The position numbers and the translations under genes are program-made. A stretch of DNA of 64,000 nt from contig NZ_VLLF01000002.1 in NCBI RefSeq assembly GCF_007830545.1, forward strand, positions 62,001 to 126,000, in the 5' to 3' direction. How positions within the stretch are numbered: the first letter of the stretch is position 1; every line of letters begins with the position of its first letter. Positions 7,537 through 15,612 of this stretch are shown here, in pieces. The notes beneath the pieces are model-generated. The model made no database searches, was not told where the DNA came from, and worked only from the letters and a program-made list of their open reading frames with translations. Source of the DNA: Roseibium hamelinense. Lineage in GTDB: Bacteria > Pseudomonadota > Alphaproteobacteria > Rhizobiales > Stappiaceae.

Positions 7537-8331
7537 CTAGCTCCAGTTGGTTGGCAGGACCTGACACGAGGGGCAGAAAAAAGCGCGCCGGGTCTCGATT
7601 TCGACGCGCGTCACCGCGCCGTGGCAGCGCGGACAGTCCGGCTTGTTGAAAATGTTGGTGCGTTCACGGTAGCGGCCTTTGCCGGGCCCGGCCTGATCCA
7701 CCGTAATTATGGCGTTCCGCTTGACGCCCAGTTCCAGAAGCTCCCGGGCATCGGCCCACAATTCATCGAACTGCTCTCGGCTCAAGAGATTGCCGGGCAT
7801 GTCCGGGTGGAGGCCGAGCCGCCACAGAATTTCGGTGCGGTAGATATTGCCGATTCCCGCGATGACGGACTGGTTCATCAGCAGTTTGCCAATGGATGCA
7901 CGGCTTTTGGAAATGCGCGAAAATGCCCGGTCCGGGTCGGCATCGGCACGCAGCATGTCCGGCCCGATACGGTTGGTTAGCCGTGCCAGTTGATCCGGGT
8001 CGAGAATTTCGCAGGCTGTCGGGCCATTGATGTCAACCAGATGCGTATCGCCGATCAGCCGGACCCGCACGGCTCCCTTGGGCTCCGGCGCTGGCAGTTT
8101 TCGCTTTGTTATCCGTCCAAAAAGTCCCAGATGCACATGCAAAACACGCGCGCCACCGAAGTGGTAAATCAGGTGTTTCCCGAAGGCTTCTACTTCGGTG
8201 CACGTGCTGCCGTTCAGCGCCTTGGCGCCGTCTTCAAACCGCCCTTGCGGCGAGGAAACCTGCAAAATTCTGTTTTTAAAGATGCGGCGATGATCCCGCG
8301 CGGCGCGATGGATCGTATGTCCCTCAGGCAC
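7537..8331 (-). CDS. Fpg/Nei-family DNA glycosylase/AP lyase
   Basis: A 264-residue base-excision repair enzyme. It begins MPEGHTIHR, so Pro2 (Schiff-base nucleophile) and Glu3 are in place. K52 lies in the beta-hairpin position. The helix-two-turn-helix region contains NQSVIAGIGNIYRTE, and a C-terminal zinc finger uses C233, C236, C253 and C256. The PEGHTIHR start is typical of the Nei/endonuclease VIII side of the family rather than MutM (PELPEVE). It is convergent with the Rieske gene, with only two bases between the stops. Confidence 0.85.
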   Translation of the reverse strand: MPEGHTIHRAARDHRRIFKNRILQVSSPQGRFEDGAKALNGSTCTEVEAFGKHLIYHFGGARVLHVHLGLFGRITKRKLPAPEPKGAVRVRLIGDTHLVDINGPTACEILDPDQLARLTNRIGPDMLRADADPDRAFSRISKSRASIGKLLMNQSVIAGIGNIYRTEILWRLGLHPDMPGNLLSREQFDELWADARELLELGVKRNAIITVDQAGPGKGRYRERTNIFNKPDCPRCHGAVTRVEIETRRAFFCPSCQVLPTNWS

Positions 8332-8424
8332 TCAGTCGTCTCCCATTCCGGGTTATAATCGGTGTTGGCAGCGGAGCGGCTATCTGGTGTGCTGTTTACA
8401 AAGGTCAAGAAGGTTTGAAGCCAG

Positions 8425-9972
8425 GTGAGGCAGATCCCAGAAACACATGACGGCAGATCCACGGCAGGTGCGGTGTCTGCGAACGGCCTGCACCGGTTAA
8501 TGCCCTTGATCCTCGCCCTATTGTCTCTGACGGGGCTGGGGATGTCTGTCTGGCAACTTGAGATGGCCCGCGCCGGTGTCGAGATTGTGCGCAAGGACCT
8601 GCCAGACGGTCCCGTGACCTATTATTTGCCGCAGCAAACTGCGGACGGGCCCCTTGTGGTCGTGGCGCACGGTTTTGCCGGGTCGCGGCAAATGATGGAA
8701 GCGCTGTCGCTGACGCTGGCAAAGTCGGGTCTGCGCGTTGCTGCATTCGACTTTATCGGCCACGGCCGCAATCTTGCTCCCCTGTCTCCGCGGGTTACCG
8801 AGCTGGATGGCACCACACAGCAACTTGTCGAGCAAACCTCAGCCATAACCGGCGGGATCCGGAATGATCTCGGCCACGAGGGAGCGGTTGCGCTGCTCGG
8901 TCATTCCATGGCGACGGACATCATCGTCAGGGCCGCGCAGGATATGCCCGACGTTGCGTCTATTGTTGCAATTTCCATGTATTCCGACGCGGTCACTGAC
9001 AGCTTTCCGGCCCGGCTCCTTGTGGTCTCCGGGGAATGGGAGCCGCGGCTTCGTGAAATCGCCGTCGAAAAGCTCCGCTTGCTGGACCCTTCGGCTGAAG
9101 AGGGCAGCACTGTGCGGCAGAACGGGCTGGAGCGCCGGGTGGTTTTCGCGCCGTTGGTCGAACATGTCGGCGTGCTGTACAGTCCGACAAGCCTTCTTGA
9201 AGTGCGGAACTGGATCCTCGGTGAACCAGCCGGTACCGGCAGCGGCAAGAATACGCTTACGCGTACGGGGCCGTGGATCTTGCTCGGGCTGGCATGTGTC
9301 ACCGCGTTGTTTTTCCCTATTTCGAAATGGGCACTGCCGCGGCGCGAAGTCGAAAGAAAACCGGTGACGAGAAGACTGTTCGTTCAAGCTGCATTGTTGC
9401 CGCTGCCGCTTGCTGTCACGGCAGCCCTGTTTGTGCCAGTTCCGATCGCAGGTCTGGCGGGCTTTGGGCAGATCACTGCATTTTTTCTTGTTTGGGGCTG
9501 TATTCAGCTGTTCCTGCTTCGCCGCCATCTGCCGAAGGTGACCGGTCAGGATCTTGCGGCCGCGCTTCTGCTCGCTGCGTGGGGCCTGGGGGGCTTTGCT
9601 TTTATAATGGACACCTATGCTGCCGCTTTTGTTCCCTCTGGCGTACGGGTGATTGTCATGTGTGTGCTGGCGCTTGGAACCTTGCCATTCATGGTGGCGG
9701 AGCGGGTGCTCGTTCAGAACGCGCCGGTCTGGCGCCGGATTACCGTCCGTCTGATCGTTCTGGTCGCGCTCGGTAGCGCCATGTCATTCGGTGCCGGGCA
9801 ATTCGGCGTCGCCTTCACGGTTTTGCCGGTCCTTCTGCTGTTCTGGCTGGTCTACGGCACGATGGGGCATTTTGCGGCTGGCCGTGGTGCGGTATTTGGC
9901 ACCGGCATTGGGCTGGGAGTTTGCCTTGCCTGGGCTATAGCCGCGTCTACGCCGATGTTTTCCGCTGCATGA
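8425..9972 (+). CDS. membrane-anchored alpha/beta hydrolase
   Basis: A 515-residue protein from GTG 8425. One hydrophobic segment (about 26-42) precedes an alpha/beta-hydrolase domain (about 55-265) with the oxyanion HGF motif near residue 82 and the nucleophile elbow GHSM with Ser161. The C-terminal half (about 275-515) is very hydrophobic, with roughly six or seven membrane segments. The combination suggests a periplasm- or cytoplasm-facing esterase/lipase or acyltransferase fixed in the inner membrane. The substrate is unknown. It is divergent from the nei-like gene and convergent with the photolyase-like gene; no operon partner is visible. Confidence 0.65.
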   Translation: MRQIPETHDGRSTAGAVSANGLHRLMPLILALLSLTGLGMSVWQLEMARAGVEIVRKDLPDGPVTYYLPQQTADGPLVVVAHGFAGSRQMMEALSLTLAKSGLRVAAFDFIGHGRNLAPLSPRVTELDGTTQQLVEQTSAITGGIRNDLGHEGAVALLGHSMATDIIVRAAQDMPDVASIVAISMYSDAVTDSFPARLLVVSGEWEPRLREIAVEKLRLLDPSAEEGSTVRQNGLERRVVFAPLVEHVGVLYSPTSLLEVRNWILGEPAGTGSGKNTLTRTGPWILLGLACVTALFFPISKWALPRREVERKPVTRRLFVQAALLPLPLAVTAALFVPVPIAGLAGFGQITAFFLVWGCIQLFLLRRHLPKVTGQDLAAALLLAAWGLGGFAFIMDTYAAAFVPSGVRVIVMCVLALGTLPFMVAERVLVQNAPVWRRITVRLIVLVALGSAMSFGAGQFGVAFTVLPVLLLFWLVYGTMGHFAAGRGAVFGTGIGLGVCLAWAIAASTPMFSAA

Positions 9973-10093
9973 TCACCTGCGTAAAAGCGTTGCGCTGCTG
10001 AGAACGGTGCCAGAGGAACCAGCGCCGCCGCGCCTCGACTTTTTTGCCCGGACTTGTTGGAACGCACCGCTTTGCCGAGACAATCTGAAGGTT

Positions 10094-11362
10094 CTAACGC
10101 CCGAGCCCCAAACCCTCGAGAATTTTAGGGATTTTGGTTTTCAGCTTGAAGAACCCTGCAGTGGCGTGCGGCCAGGTGAGGTCATCGTAAGGCCGCCGGA
10201 CTTGTATCAGACGGATACCGGCCGCCTCCAGATGTGGTTTGGCTCCTTCAAGTTGGTCCTGAACGGGCCCTATGGCTGCAAAGGCTGTCACAATGGTCTC
10301 GGTGTTGGCCGCAGCGGCCGCTTCGATCAGGCTGGCGGCCCAATCGTCGCTCGATTTTGGTCCAGAGCACTCAATGCCGAAAACCTGCTGCGCTTGCTCC
10401 AGTCCTTCGTTAACCGCGCCAAAGGCGAACGCCGAAGCCTTCTCACCCATCTCAAGCGGCGAGCGCTTGGATGTTGCAAGTAGTCCGGTCGCAGCAACGG
10501 GCCGCGCGCCGCCGAGTTGCCATGTGTGCGGATGACAGTCTTCTTCCGTAATGAGAAGCAGAGCCGGTGAATCGGTATCCGGTACCATATCCGCCAGCCG
10601 GATCGGAACCCGTGGCCCGAGTGGTTCCTCGTCCAGCGGCGGAGCGGAGGGGGCGAGCCCTTGCGGGTACGAAAAGCGGCTGGCCGTATAGGTGTCGATG
10701 TTCGAAGCGCGCGCCTGATAGGTTTTTCCCTTTGTATGCAGCCCGCCGACCCAGCGCCAGGAAAGGGTGTTGGAGGCCGGGTCACCATCAAGCAGGTGGC
10801 GGTAGAAGAAATCCGCGCCGAGCTGCCAGGGCAGTCCAAGTGTGAAAATCCAAATCGAGGCAAACCACATGCGCGCGTGATTATGCAGATACCCGGTTTC
10901 AACAAGCTCATGCGCCCACGCATCAAAGCAGTCTATGCCGGTGGCGCCGGAAACCGCCTGTTCATAGGCCTTGCGCAAACCGCCATGGTCCTCAAGCTGC
11001 CGGGCCAAATGCTGCACATCCGCGCGATACCGTGTCCAGGCGTCTGGTCGATGTTCCAGCCAACCCTTGAAATAGCCACGCCAGAACACTTCTTGAATGA
11101 ATTTTTCGGCAGAGGATGGGCTGTGTTTGACGAGCGTCGCCTTCAGCACCTCTTGTTCAAGCAGCAGCCGGTGCCGGATGTATGGTGACAACGCCGAGAT
11201 GTTGCTCCGGTCGTCAGGGCCGAAATCGTAATTGCGTTTTGAAGCATAGGCTTTGCCCGCACTTGGCAGGAACGCTTGCAGGCGGGCTTCTGCCGCGCGG
11301 CGTGTTGGGAGGAAGGCAAAGCCTCGATCGGACGTGGTGTCAAAAAGCGCAGCATCTGTCAT
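10094..11362 (-). CDS. photolyase/cryptochrome-like protein with swapped domain order
   Basis: About 422 residues from ATG 11362 (ATG 11371 also possible). The protein opens directly with the helical FAD domain of photolyases: LSPYIRHRLL, then FIQEVFWRGYFKG, the NHARMWFASIW helix, and the flavin-site DGDPASNTLSWRWVGG with KTYQARASNI. The usual N-terminal alpha/beta domain is missing there. Instead, residues from about 265 to the end form an alpha/beta region (PALLLITEED at its start; RRPYDDLTWPHATAGFF near the end) that resembles the usual N-terminal domain. If so, the fold is circularly permuted. The gene follows hmuV closely on the same strand. Light-driven DNA repair or a cryptochrome role is inferred from the FAD domain only. 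Confidence 0.7.
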   Translation of the reverse strand: MTDAALFDTTSDRGFAFLPTRRAAEARLQAFLPSAGKAYASKRNYDFGPDDRSNISALSPYIRHRLLLEQEVLKATLVKHSPSSAEKFIQEVFWRGYFKGWLEHRPDAWTRYRADVQHLARQLEDHGGLRKAYEQAVSGATGIDCFDAWAHELVETGYLHNHARMWFASIWIFTLGLPWQLGADFFYRHLLDGDPASNTLSWRWVGGLHTKGKTYQARASNIDTYTASRFSYPQGLAPSAPPLDEEPLGPRVPIRLADMVPDTDSPALLLITEEDCHPHTWQLGGARPVAATGLLATSKRSPLEMGEKASAFAFGAVNEGLEQAQQVFGIECSGPKSSDDWAASLIEAAAAANTETIVTAFAAIGPVQDQLEGAKPHLEAAGIRLIQVRRPYDDLTWPHATAGFFKLKTKIPKILEGLGLGR

Positions 11363-11411
11363 GATGGTCATATTTGGAAGCATGACGGATTTTTGCCAGT
11401 GCCGTTTTGTC

Positions 11412-12254
11412 TCAAGGGTCGCCAAACGGCAGCACAAAAGGCATTTCCGTGTCTTTTGGAGTGACATTCACCCGGATGGGGTGGTCATAGGCTGTTGACA
11501 GGATGTCATCTTCAAACACGTCTGCAACACGGCCCTGAGCCATCGCCCGGCCGCCGCGCATGACCAGAACCGTGTCGGCGAACCGGGCCGTCAGATTGAG
11601 ATCATGCATCACCGCCAAGATACCGCCGCCGCGCCGTGCGTAGTCCGCGGCAAGCGTCATGATCTGGATCTGGTGTTTGATGTCGAGGCTGGAGACCGGC
11701 TCGTCTAGAAACAGCCAGCGCGGCGTTCCGTCGGGCAGAACCGGCTCCCAGACCTGACACAGGACCCGTGCAAGCTGAACCCGTTGCTGTTCGCCGCCGG
11801 ACAGATCCGGATAAAGCCGGGCTTCGAATCCTTGAAGGTCAACAGCGCATAGCGCCTGGCGGATGCGCTGTCGACGGTGTTCCTGTTTGTGGCCGGCCGC
11901 GTTTGATGTGAACCCGAGGCTGATCACTTCGCTCACGGTCATTGGAAAGGCCACACTTGTTTGCTGGGCCAAAACACCGCGCACGAAGGCCAGGTGCTCC
12001 GGGCGGGTGCGGCGTATTTCATGGCCGGCAAGACAGATGCTGCCGGAATAGCCATGTTCACCGATGACTGCTTTCAACAGGGTGCTCTTGCCCGATCCAT
12101 TCGGTCCGATGATGGTGTGAAATGCCCTGGCTTCGACGGTAAATGAGACGCCATCGACGATTTGCGTTCCGCCGAGCCGAATCCCGGCGTCTTTCACACG
12201 TAAAAGCTCCCGCGAGGTTGCATTACGGTCTGTGAGGAAGGGGGCGATGGTCAT
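11412..12254 (-). CDS. hmuV: haem ABC transporter ATP-binding protein
   Basis: A 280-residue ABC ATPase that powers haem import through HmuU. Visible motifs are Walker A GPNGSGKST, signature LSGGEQQRVQLAR, Walker B WLFLDEP with the D-loop SSLD, and the switch His in VMHDLNL. The start at 12254 is chosen because hmuU ends at 12257, two bases before it (TAG-TC-ATG), although the frame is open further upstream. It is fourth in hmuSTUV, and the first half of the ATPase contains the FecE-like QTSVAFPMTV Q-loop region. Repression by iron is expected through the palindromes upstream of hmuS. Confidence 0.9.
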   Translation of the reverse strand: MTIAPFLTDRNATSRELLRVKDAGIRLGGTQIVDGVSFTVEARAFHTIIGPNGSGKSTLLKAVIGEHGYSGSICLAGHEIRRTRPEHLAFVRGVLAQQTSVAFPMTVSEVISLGFTSNAAGHKQEHRRQRIRQALCAVDLQGFEARLYPDLSGGEQQRVQLARVLCQVWEPVLPDGTPRWLFLDEPVSSLDIKHQIQIMTLAADYARRGGGILAVMHDLNLTARFADTVLVMRGGRAMAQGRVADVFEDDILSTAYDHPIRVNVTPKDTEMPFVLPFGDP

Positions 12255-12256
12255 GA

Positions 12257-13384
12257 CTACATCCCGGTCAGGCCGCGCTTGCGCAGCAGGATCCACAAAA
12301 AGAACGGTGCGCCTGCAAAGGCGGTGAGAATTCCGATCGGCAGTTCGGCCGGTGCCACAAGTGTTCGGCTGGCCGTATCGGCAAGAATCAGCAGGCTGGC
12401 ACCTAGCAACGCCGATGCGGGCAGGAGATAGCGATGGTCTGGACCAATGGTCAGGCGCAGCAGATGCGGCACAACGATGCCGACAAAGCCGATACCGCCG
12501 CTGACGGAAACCGCGGCGCCGGTGGCGGCCGCCACAGCCACAATCGCAAGCCGTTTGAGCCTTTGCACCCGAATGCCGACATGGCCCGCTGATGCTTCGC
12601 CGAGCATCATGGCATTCAGTCCGCGTGCCAGAAACGGAACGCTGAACAGAACAACGGCAATGATTGGACCTGCGCCGAACACCTTGGCCCAGCTGGCCCC
12701 GGCCAGAGAACCCAGGCCCCAGAAATTCAGGTCCCGCAGTTGCTGGTCGTCCGCCACATAAATCAGAAGGCCTGTCAGAGCCCCGGACAGCGCTGACAGG
12801 GCAATTCCGGCCAGAAGCAGCGTTGCAACGGATGTCGCGCCCCCGCGCGTGCCGATCCGGTACAGTAGAAACGTTGTGATCAGTGCGCCGAAAAACGCGG
12901 CCAGAGGCAGCGCATAAATGCCAAGAAGGGCGGCGATTGGGGCGAGCAAACCGGTGCCAAGTACGATGAACATGGCCGCACCCAGACCTGCGCCTGCAGA
13001 GACCCCGACAATTCCCGGATCTGCCAGCGGATTGCGGAATAGGCCCTGCATGACAGCGCCCGAAACAGCAAGCGATGCGCCCACCAAAGCGCCGAGCAGA
13101 ACGCGCGGCAGGCGAATTTCGGCAAATACGATCCAGTCTCTCGCCGACACGCCATCCGGCTGGTCAAAACTGCCGGACATCATCGCAGTCAATGCCCGTG
13201 GCAGGACCTCCAGAACCGGGACCGGAATTGGGCCCGTGGCCAGACTAAATACCCCGGCTGCTATCAGGGTCATGCCCAGCAGGAGGATGCTGCTGCGGGC
13301 AAGGTCTTCCCGGGTGCCGGGCATTCCGTTTTTGAACCAAGAGCGGGAGCCACCGCCGAACAACGGCCAGGAACTCAGCGTCAT
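12257..13384 (-). CDS. hmuU: haem ABC transporter permease
   Basis: A 375-residue FecCD/BtuC-type permease with about ten membrane helices. It has the typical RLPR-VLLGALVGASLAVSG region, NPLADPGIVGVSAGAGLGA, and the C-terminal VGIVVPHLLRLTIGPDHR coupling segment. It forms the inner-membrane channel for haem delivered by HmuT. The ATG overlaps the hmuT stop by four bases (ATGA at 13381-13384), showing translational coupling. Confidence 0.92.
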   Translation of the reverse strand: MTLSSWPLFGGGSRSWFKNGMPGTREDLARSSILLLGMTLIAAGVFSLATGPIPVPVLEVLPRALTAMMSGSFDQPDGVSARDWIVFAEIRLPRVLLGALVGASLAVSGAVMQGLFRNPLADPGIVGVSAGAGLGAAMFIVLGTGLLAPIAALLGIYALPLAAFFGALITTFLLYRIGTRGGATSVATLLLAGIALSALSGALTGLLIYVADDQQLRDLNFWGLGSLAGASWAKVFGAGPIIAVVLFSVPFLARGLNAMMLGEASAGHVGIRVQRLKRLAIVAVAAATGAAVSVSGGIGFVGIVVPHLLRLTIGPDHRYLLPASALLGASLLILADTASRTLVAPAELPIGILTAFAGAPFFLWILLRKRGLTGM

Positions 13385-14283
13385 TGGGTGTTCTCAGCGG
13401 CTTGCAGGTCCGACAGGGCCTTTGCAAGATCGCAGATCGCATCGGCGGTACGCGGTCCGAACCCGAGGAGATATTGACCGTCCATTCGGATAATGCGCCG
13501 GTGTTCACCTGCCGGTGTTGCCGCAACAGCGGGAAACTCGAAAATGTCGGCGCCCTGATGATCGCCGGCCCGGTCCATCATCAAGATGGCATCGGGCGCC
13601 GCATTTAAAATGGCTTCATCGCTCAGCGGTTTGTAGCCTGAAAAACCGGTGATCGCATTTTGCGCGCCGGCCAAAGATATGATCCCGTTGGCTGCTGTGT
13701 CCGCGCCCGCAGCGAGGATCCGGCCACCCTGGGTCGACAGCACGAACAGAACCCTGGTTTCCTTCGCTTTTGAACCGATCTCGGATTTGGCATCGGCAAG
13801 CTGCTGTTCGACCTGAGCGATCAGCGCCCCGGCCTTGTCCGGTGTCCCAAGCGCTGCGCCAACAGCTGCGATCTTCTGCGAAATGCCATCTGCCGAATAG
13901 GTTTCCGGTATGTCTCGAATCGCGATGCCGGCCGATTTGAGAAGCTCAACGGTCTCCGGCGGACCGCTTCCTTCCAGGAGCACGATCATGTCGGGCGCAA
14001 CCGACAGGACTCCTTCCGGCGAAAGGGCCCGTATATAGCCGACATCCGGGAGATCTTGTGCCGCGCTTGGGAACGTGCTGGTCGTATCGCGGGCAACGAG
14101 GCGGTCCTGCTCACCCAGCGCATAGATAATTTCGGTAATTGAGCCACCGACCGCGACAATACTCTGCGCCTTTTCGGCTGCGGCCGCCGGCGAAATCCCA
14201 AGATGGGGTTTAAAGGGCAAGATGGCCGCCAGCAAAGACAGGCCGAGTGCAGCAGCGGCTCCGGTTGAAAAACGGAATGTCAT
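13381..14283 (-). CDS. hmuT: periplasmic haem-binding protein
   Basis: A 300-residue class III solute-binding protein. Residues 1-36 form a signal peptide ending AAAAE. The mature part begins IVAVGGSITEIIYALGEQDRLVARDTTSTFP, typical of HmuT/ShuT. It carries haem from the outer-membrane receptor to HmuUV. The start overlaps the hmuS stop by four bases (14280-14283). Confidence 0.9.
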   Translation of the reverse strand: MTFRFSTGAAAALGLSLLAAILPFKPHLGISPAAAAEKAQSIVAVGGSITEIIYALGEQDRLVARDTTSTFPSAAQDLPDVGYIRALSPEGVLSVAPDMIVLLEGSGPPETVELLKSAGIAIRDIPETYSADGISQKIAAVGAALGTPDKAGALIAQVEQQLADAKSEIGSKAKETRVLFVLSTQGGRILAAGADTAANGIISLAGAQNAITGFSGYKPLSDEAILNAAPDAILMMDRAGDHQGADIFEFPAVAATPAGEHRRIIRMDGQYLLGFGPRTADAICDLAKALSDLQAAENTQ

Positions 14284-15368
14284 TGAACAGCTCCCAAAAC
14301 GGTTGGCGTTTCAAGTCTGGGCAGTTTCTCCACAAGGGCGCGCCAGTCCGATCTTTCTGCGTTTCCTTCCGACCGGACGCCGAAAAACTGGATGACCTGG
14401 TTGCCTTCCCGGTCATAGGCTTCGAGGGACGTGACATGGCCGGTGTCCGCGGGTTTGCGGACGGCCCAGACATCGCAAATATGATCCGTGCGCAAATGCA
14501 GATGGAATGTCGGATCCATGATGTTGAACCAGGGGCCGCGCTCGAACAGCGATGCGATCGGGCCCGAATGGATCTGGATGCAGCCACGGTTGCCGACAAA
14601 ACACATGATTGGCAGGTCTTCGCTGGCCGCATGGTTCAACATGGCGGTGACACTGCCCGCGTCGAGCTTCCACGCCCAGTTCTCGCCTGCCATTGAAAAG
14701 GCGCTGAGGCGGTCGAGACCCAGATCCCGCAACAAACCATGAAACTGATGCGGGTCGGTCATGCCCTCCCAGCGCTCGCGCAATTCGTTTTGCAACTCCA
14801 ATGCATCCGGCCGCGCGGGGCCTGGCGGCGGAGCCGTAACACCGCCCGGAATGCACTCCGACTGGTCTTTCACGGTCAGATCGTCCACCAGAGCGGACCA
14901 TCGGTTCAGGTCCGTGGCCGGGCGGGTGTGGATTTTTTGCACCGCTACGCCGTGAGCGTCGAAGAATTGCAGCGAGTGGCGGACCGTGTCGCCATCGCGT
15001 TTTTCAACGGCAAAACCATGTGCCCACTTGGAGGGAAACATGCGAGTGTCGATGTTTTCGCCAAGCATCAGGGCCGCGTGCTTGCCCGGAATGAACTTCT
15101 CAAAGAGCCCTATTTTTTCATGCACAGCGCTTTCATTGCGGGTCAGGGCCATGACCTCTCCAGCCTGCTGCAGACCGGGAAACAGCACATCGAAATCCGG
15201 TTTGATCCGGCGCACGCCATGGCCGCAGAAACTGGCCAGGACTTCGGCTTCCGAGATGCCGAGTGTGCGGGCCAGATCGCGCTCGCGCATTTTTGGGTTT
15301 TCAGCCCGAAGACGCCGGATATGCGCAGGTGAAATCGTGTGTTCAAGCTCTGGTTCGCTTTGGGTCAT
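14280..15368 (-). CDS. hmuS: haemin-degrading factor HmuS/HemS
   Basis: A 362-residue cytoplasmic haem-binding or haem-degrading protein of the HemS/ChuS family, built from two similar halves (about 30-180 and 200-350). It takes haem after import, for storage or ring opening. It is first in hmuSTUV, with the promoter region shared with the divergent TonB receptor. The N-terminal segment (MRERDLARTLGISEAEVLAS) matches the family start, supporting ATG 15368. Confidence 0.88.
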   Translation of the reverse strand: MTQSEPELEHTISPAHIRRLRAENPKMRERDLARTLGISEAEVLASFCGHGVRRIKPDFDVLFPGLQQAGEVMALTRNESAVHEKIGLFEKFIPGKHAALMLGENIDTRMFPSKWAHGFAVEKRDGDTVRHSLQFFDAHGVAVQKIHTRPATDLNRWSALVDDLTVKDQSECIPGGVTAPPPGPARPDALELQNELRERWEGMTDPHQFHGLLRDLGLDRLSAFSMAGENWAWKLDAGSVTAMLNHAASEDLPIMCFVGNRGCIQIHSGPIASLFERGPWFNIMDPTFHLHLRTDHICDVWAVRKPADTGHVTSLEAYDREGNQVIQFFGVRSEGNAERSDWRALVEKLPRLETPTVLGAVQ

Positions 15369-15447
15369 GGTGGTGTTTTGCTCAATATTTCTCGAATGAG
15401 GGCTGATCTGCCAACGGAGTCAATTCAGATAAAAGCTCCGGAAATCA

Positions 15448-15467
15448 TTGAGATTTTTTTATCTCAA
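15448..15467. promoter_or_regulatory. inverted repeat TTGAGAT-N6-ATCTCAA
   Basis: Perfect seven-base arms (15448-15454 and 15461-15467) flank six T residues in the hmuS/receptor intergenic region. It could be an operator on the hmuS side or part of its promoter; it does not match the TGA-N9-TCA spacing. Confidence 0.4.
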
Positions 15468-15508
15468 AAGAACCCTTTGATCTGGTTGGCCTGTGCAATT
15501 CTTATACT

Positions 15509-15523
15509 TGACTCATATACTCA
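15509..15523. promoter_or_regulatory. iron-responsive box candidate (TGA-N9-TCA)
   Basis: TGACTCATATACTCA fits the TGA-N9-TCA pattern described for RirA-type iron boxes in alphaproteobacteria. It lies between divergent haem-uptake operons, as expected for iron repression of both. Confidence 0.6.
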
Positions 15524-15546
15524 TGTTTTTTAAGAGCATCAATACC

Positions 15547-15561
15547 TGAGTTAATTACTCA
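15547..15561. promoter_or_regulatory. second iron-responsive box candidate (TGA-N9-TCA)
   Basis: TGAGTTAATTACTCA has perfect five-base arms TGAGT/ACTCA and the TGA-N9-TCA spacing. It lies about 50 bases before the receptor start and about 38 bases from the first box. Confidence 0.65.
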
Positions 15562-15612
15562 AGAATAAATTGATGAAACGGGCGGTGGTCTCCGCTCGAG
15601 TTGGAGAAGATT

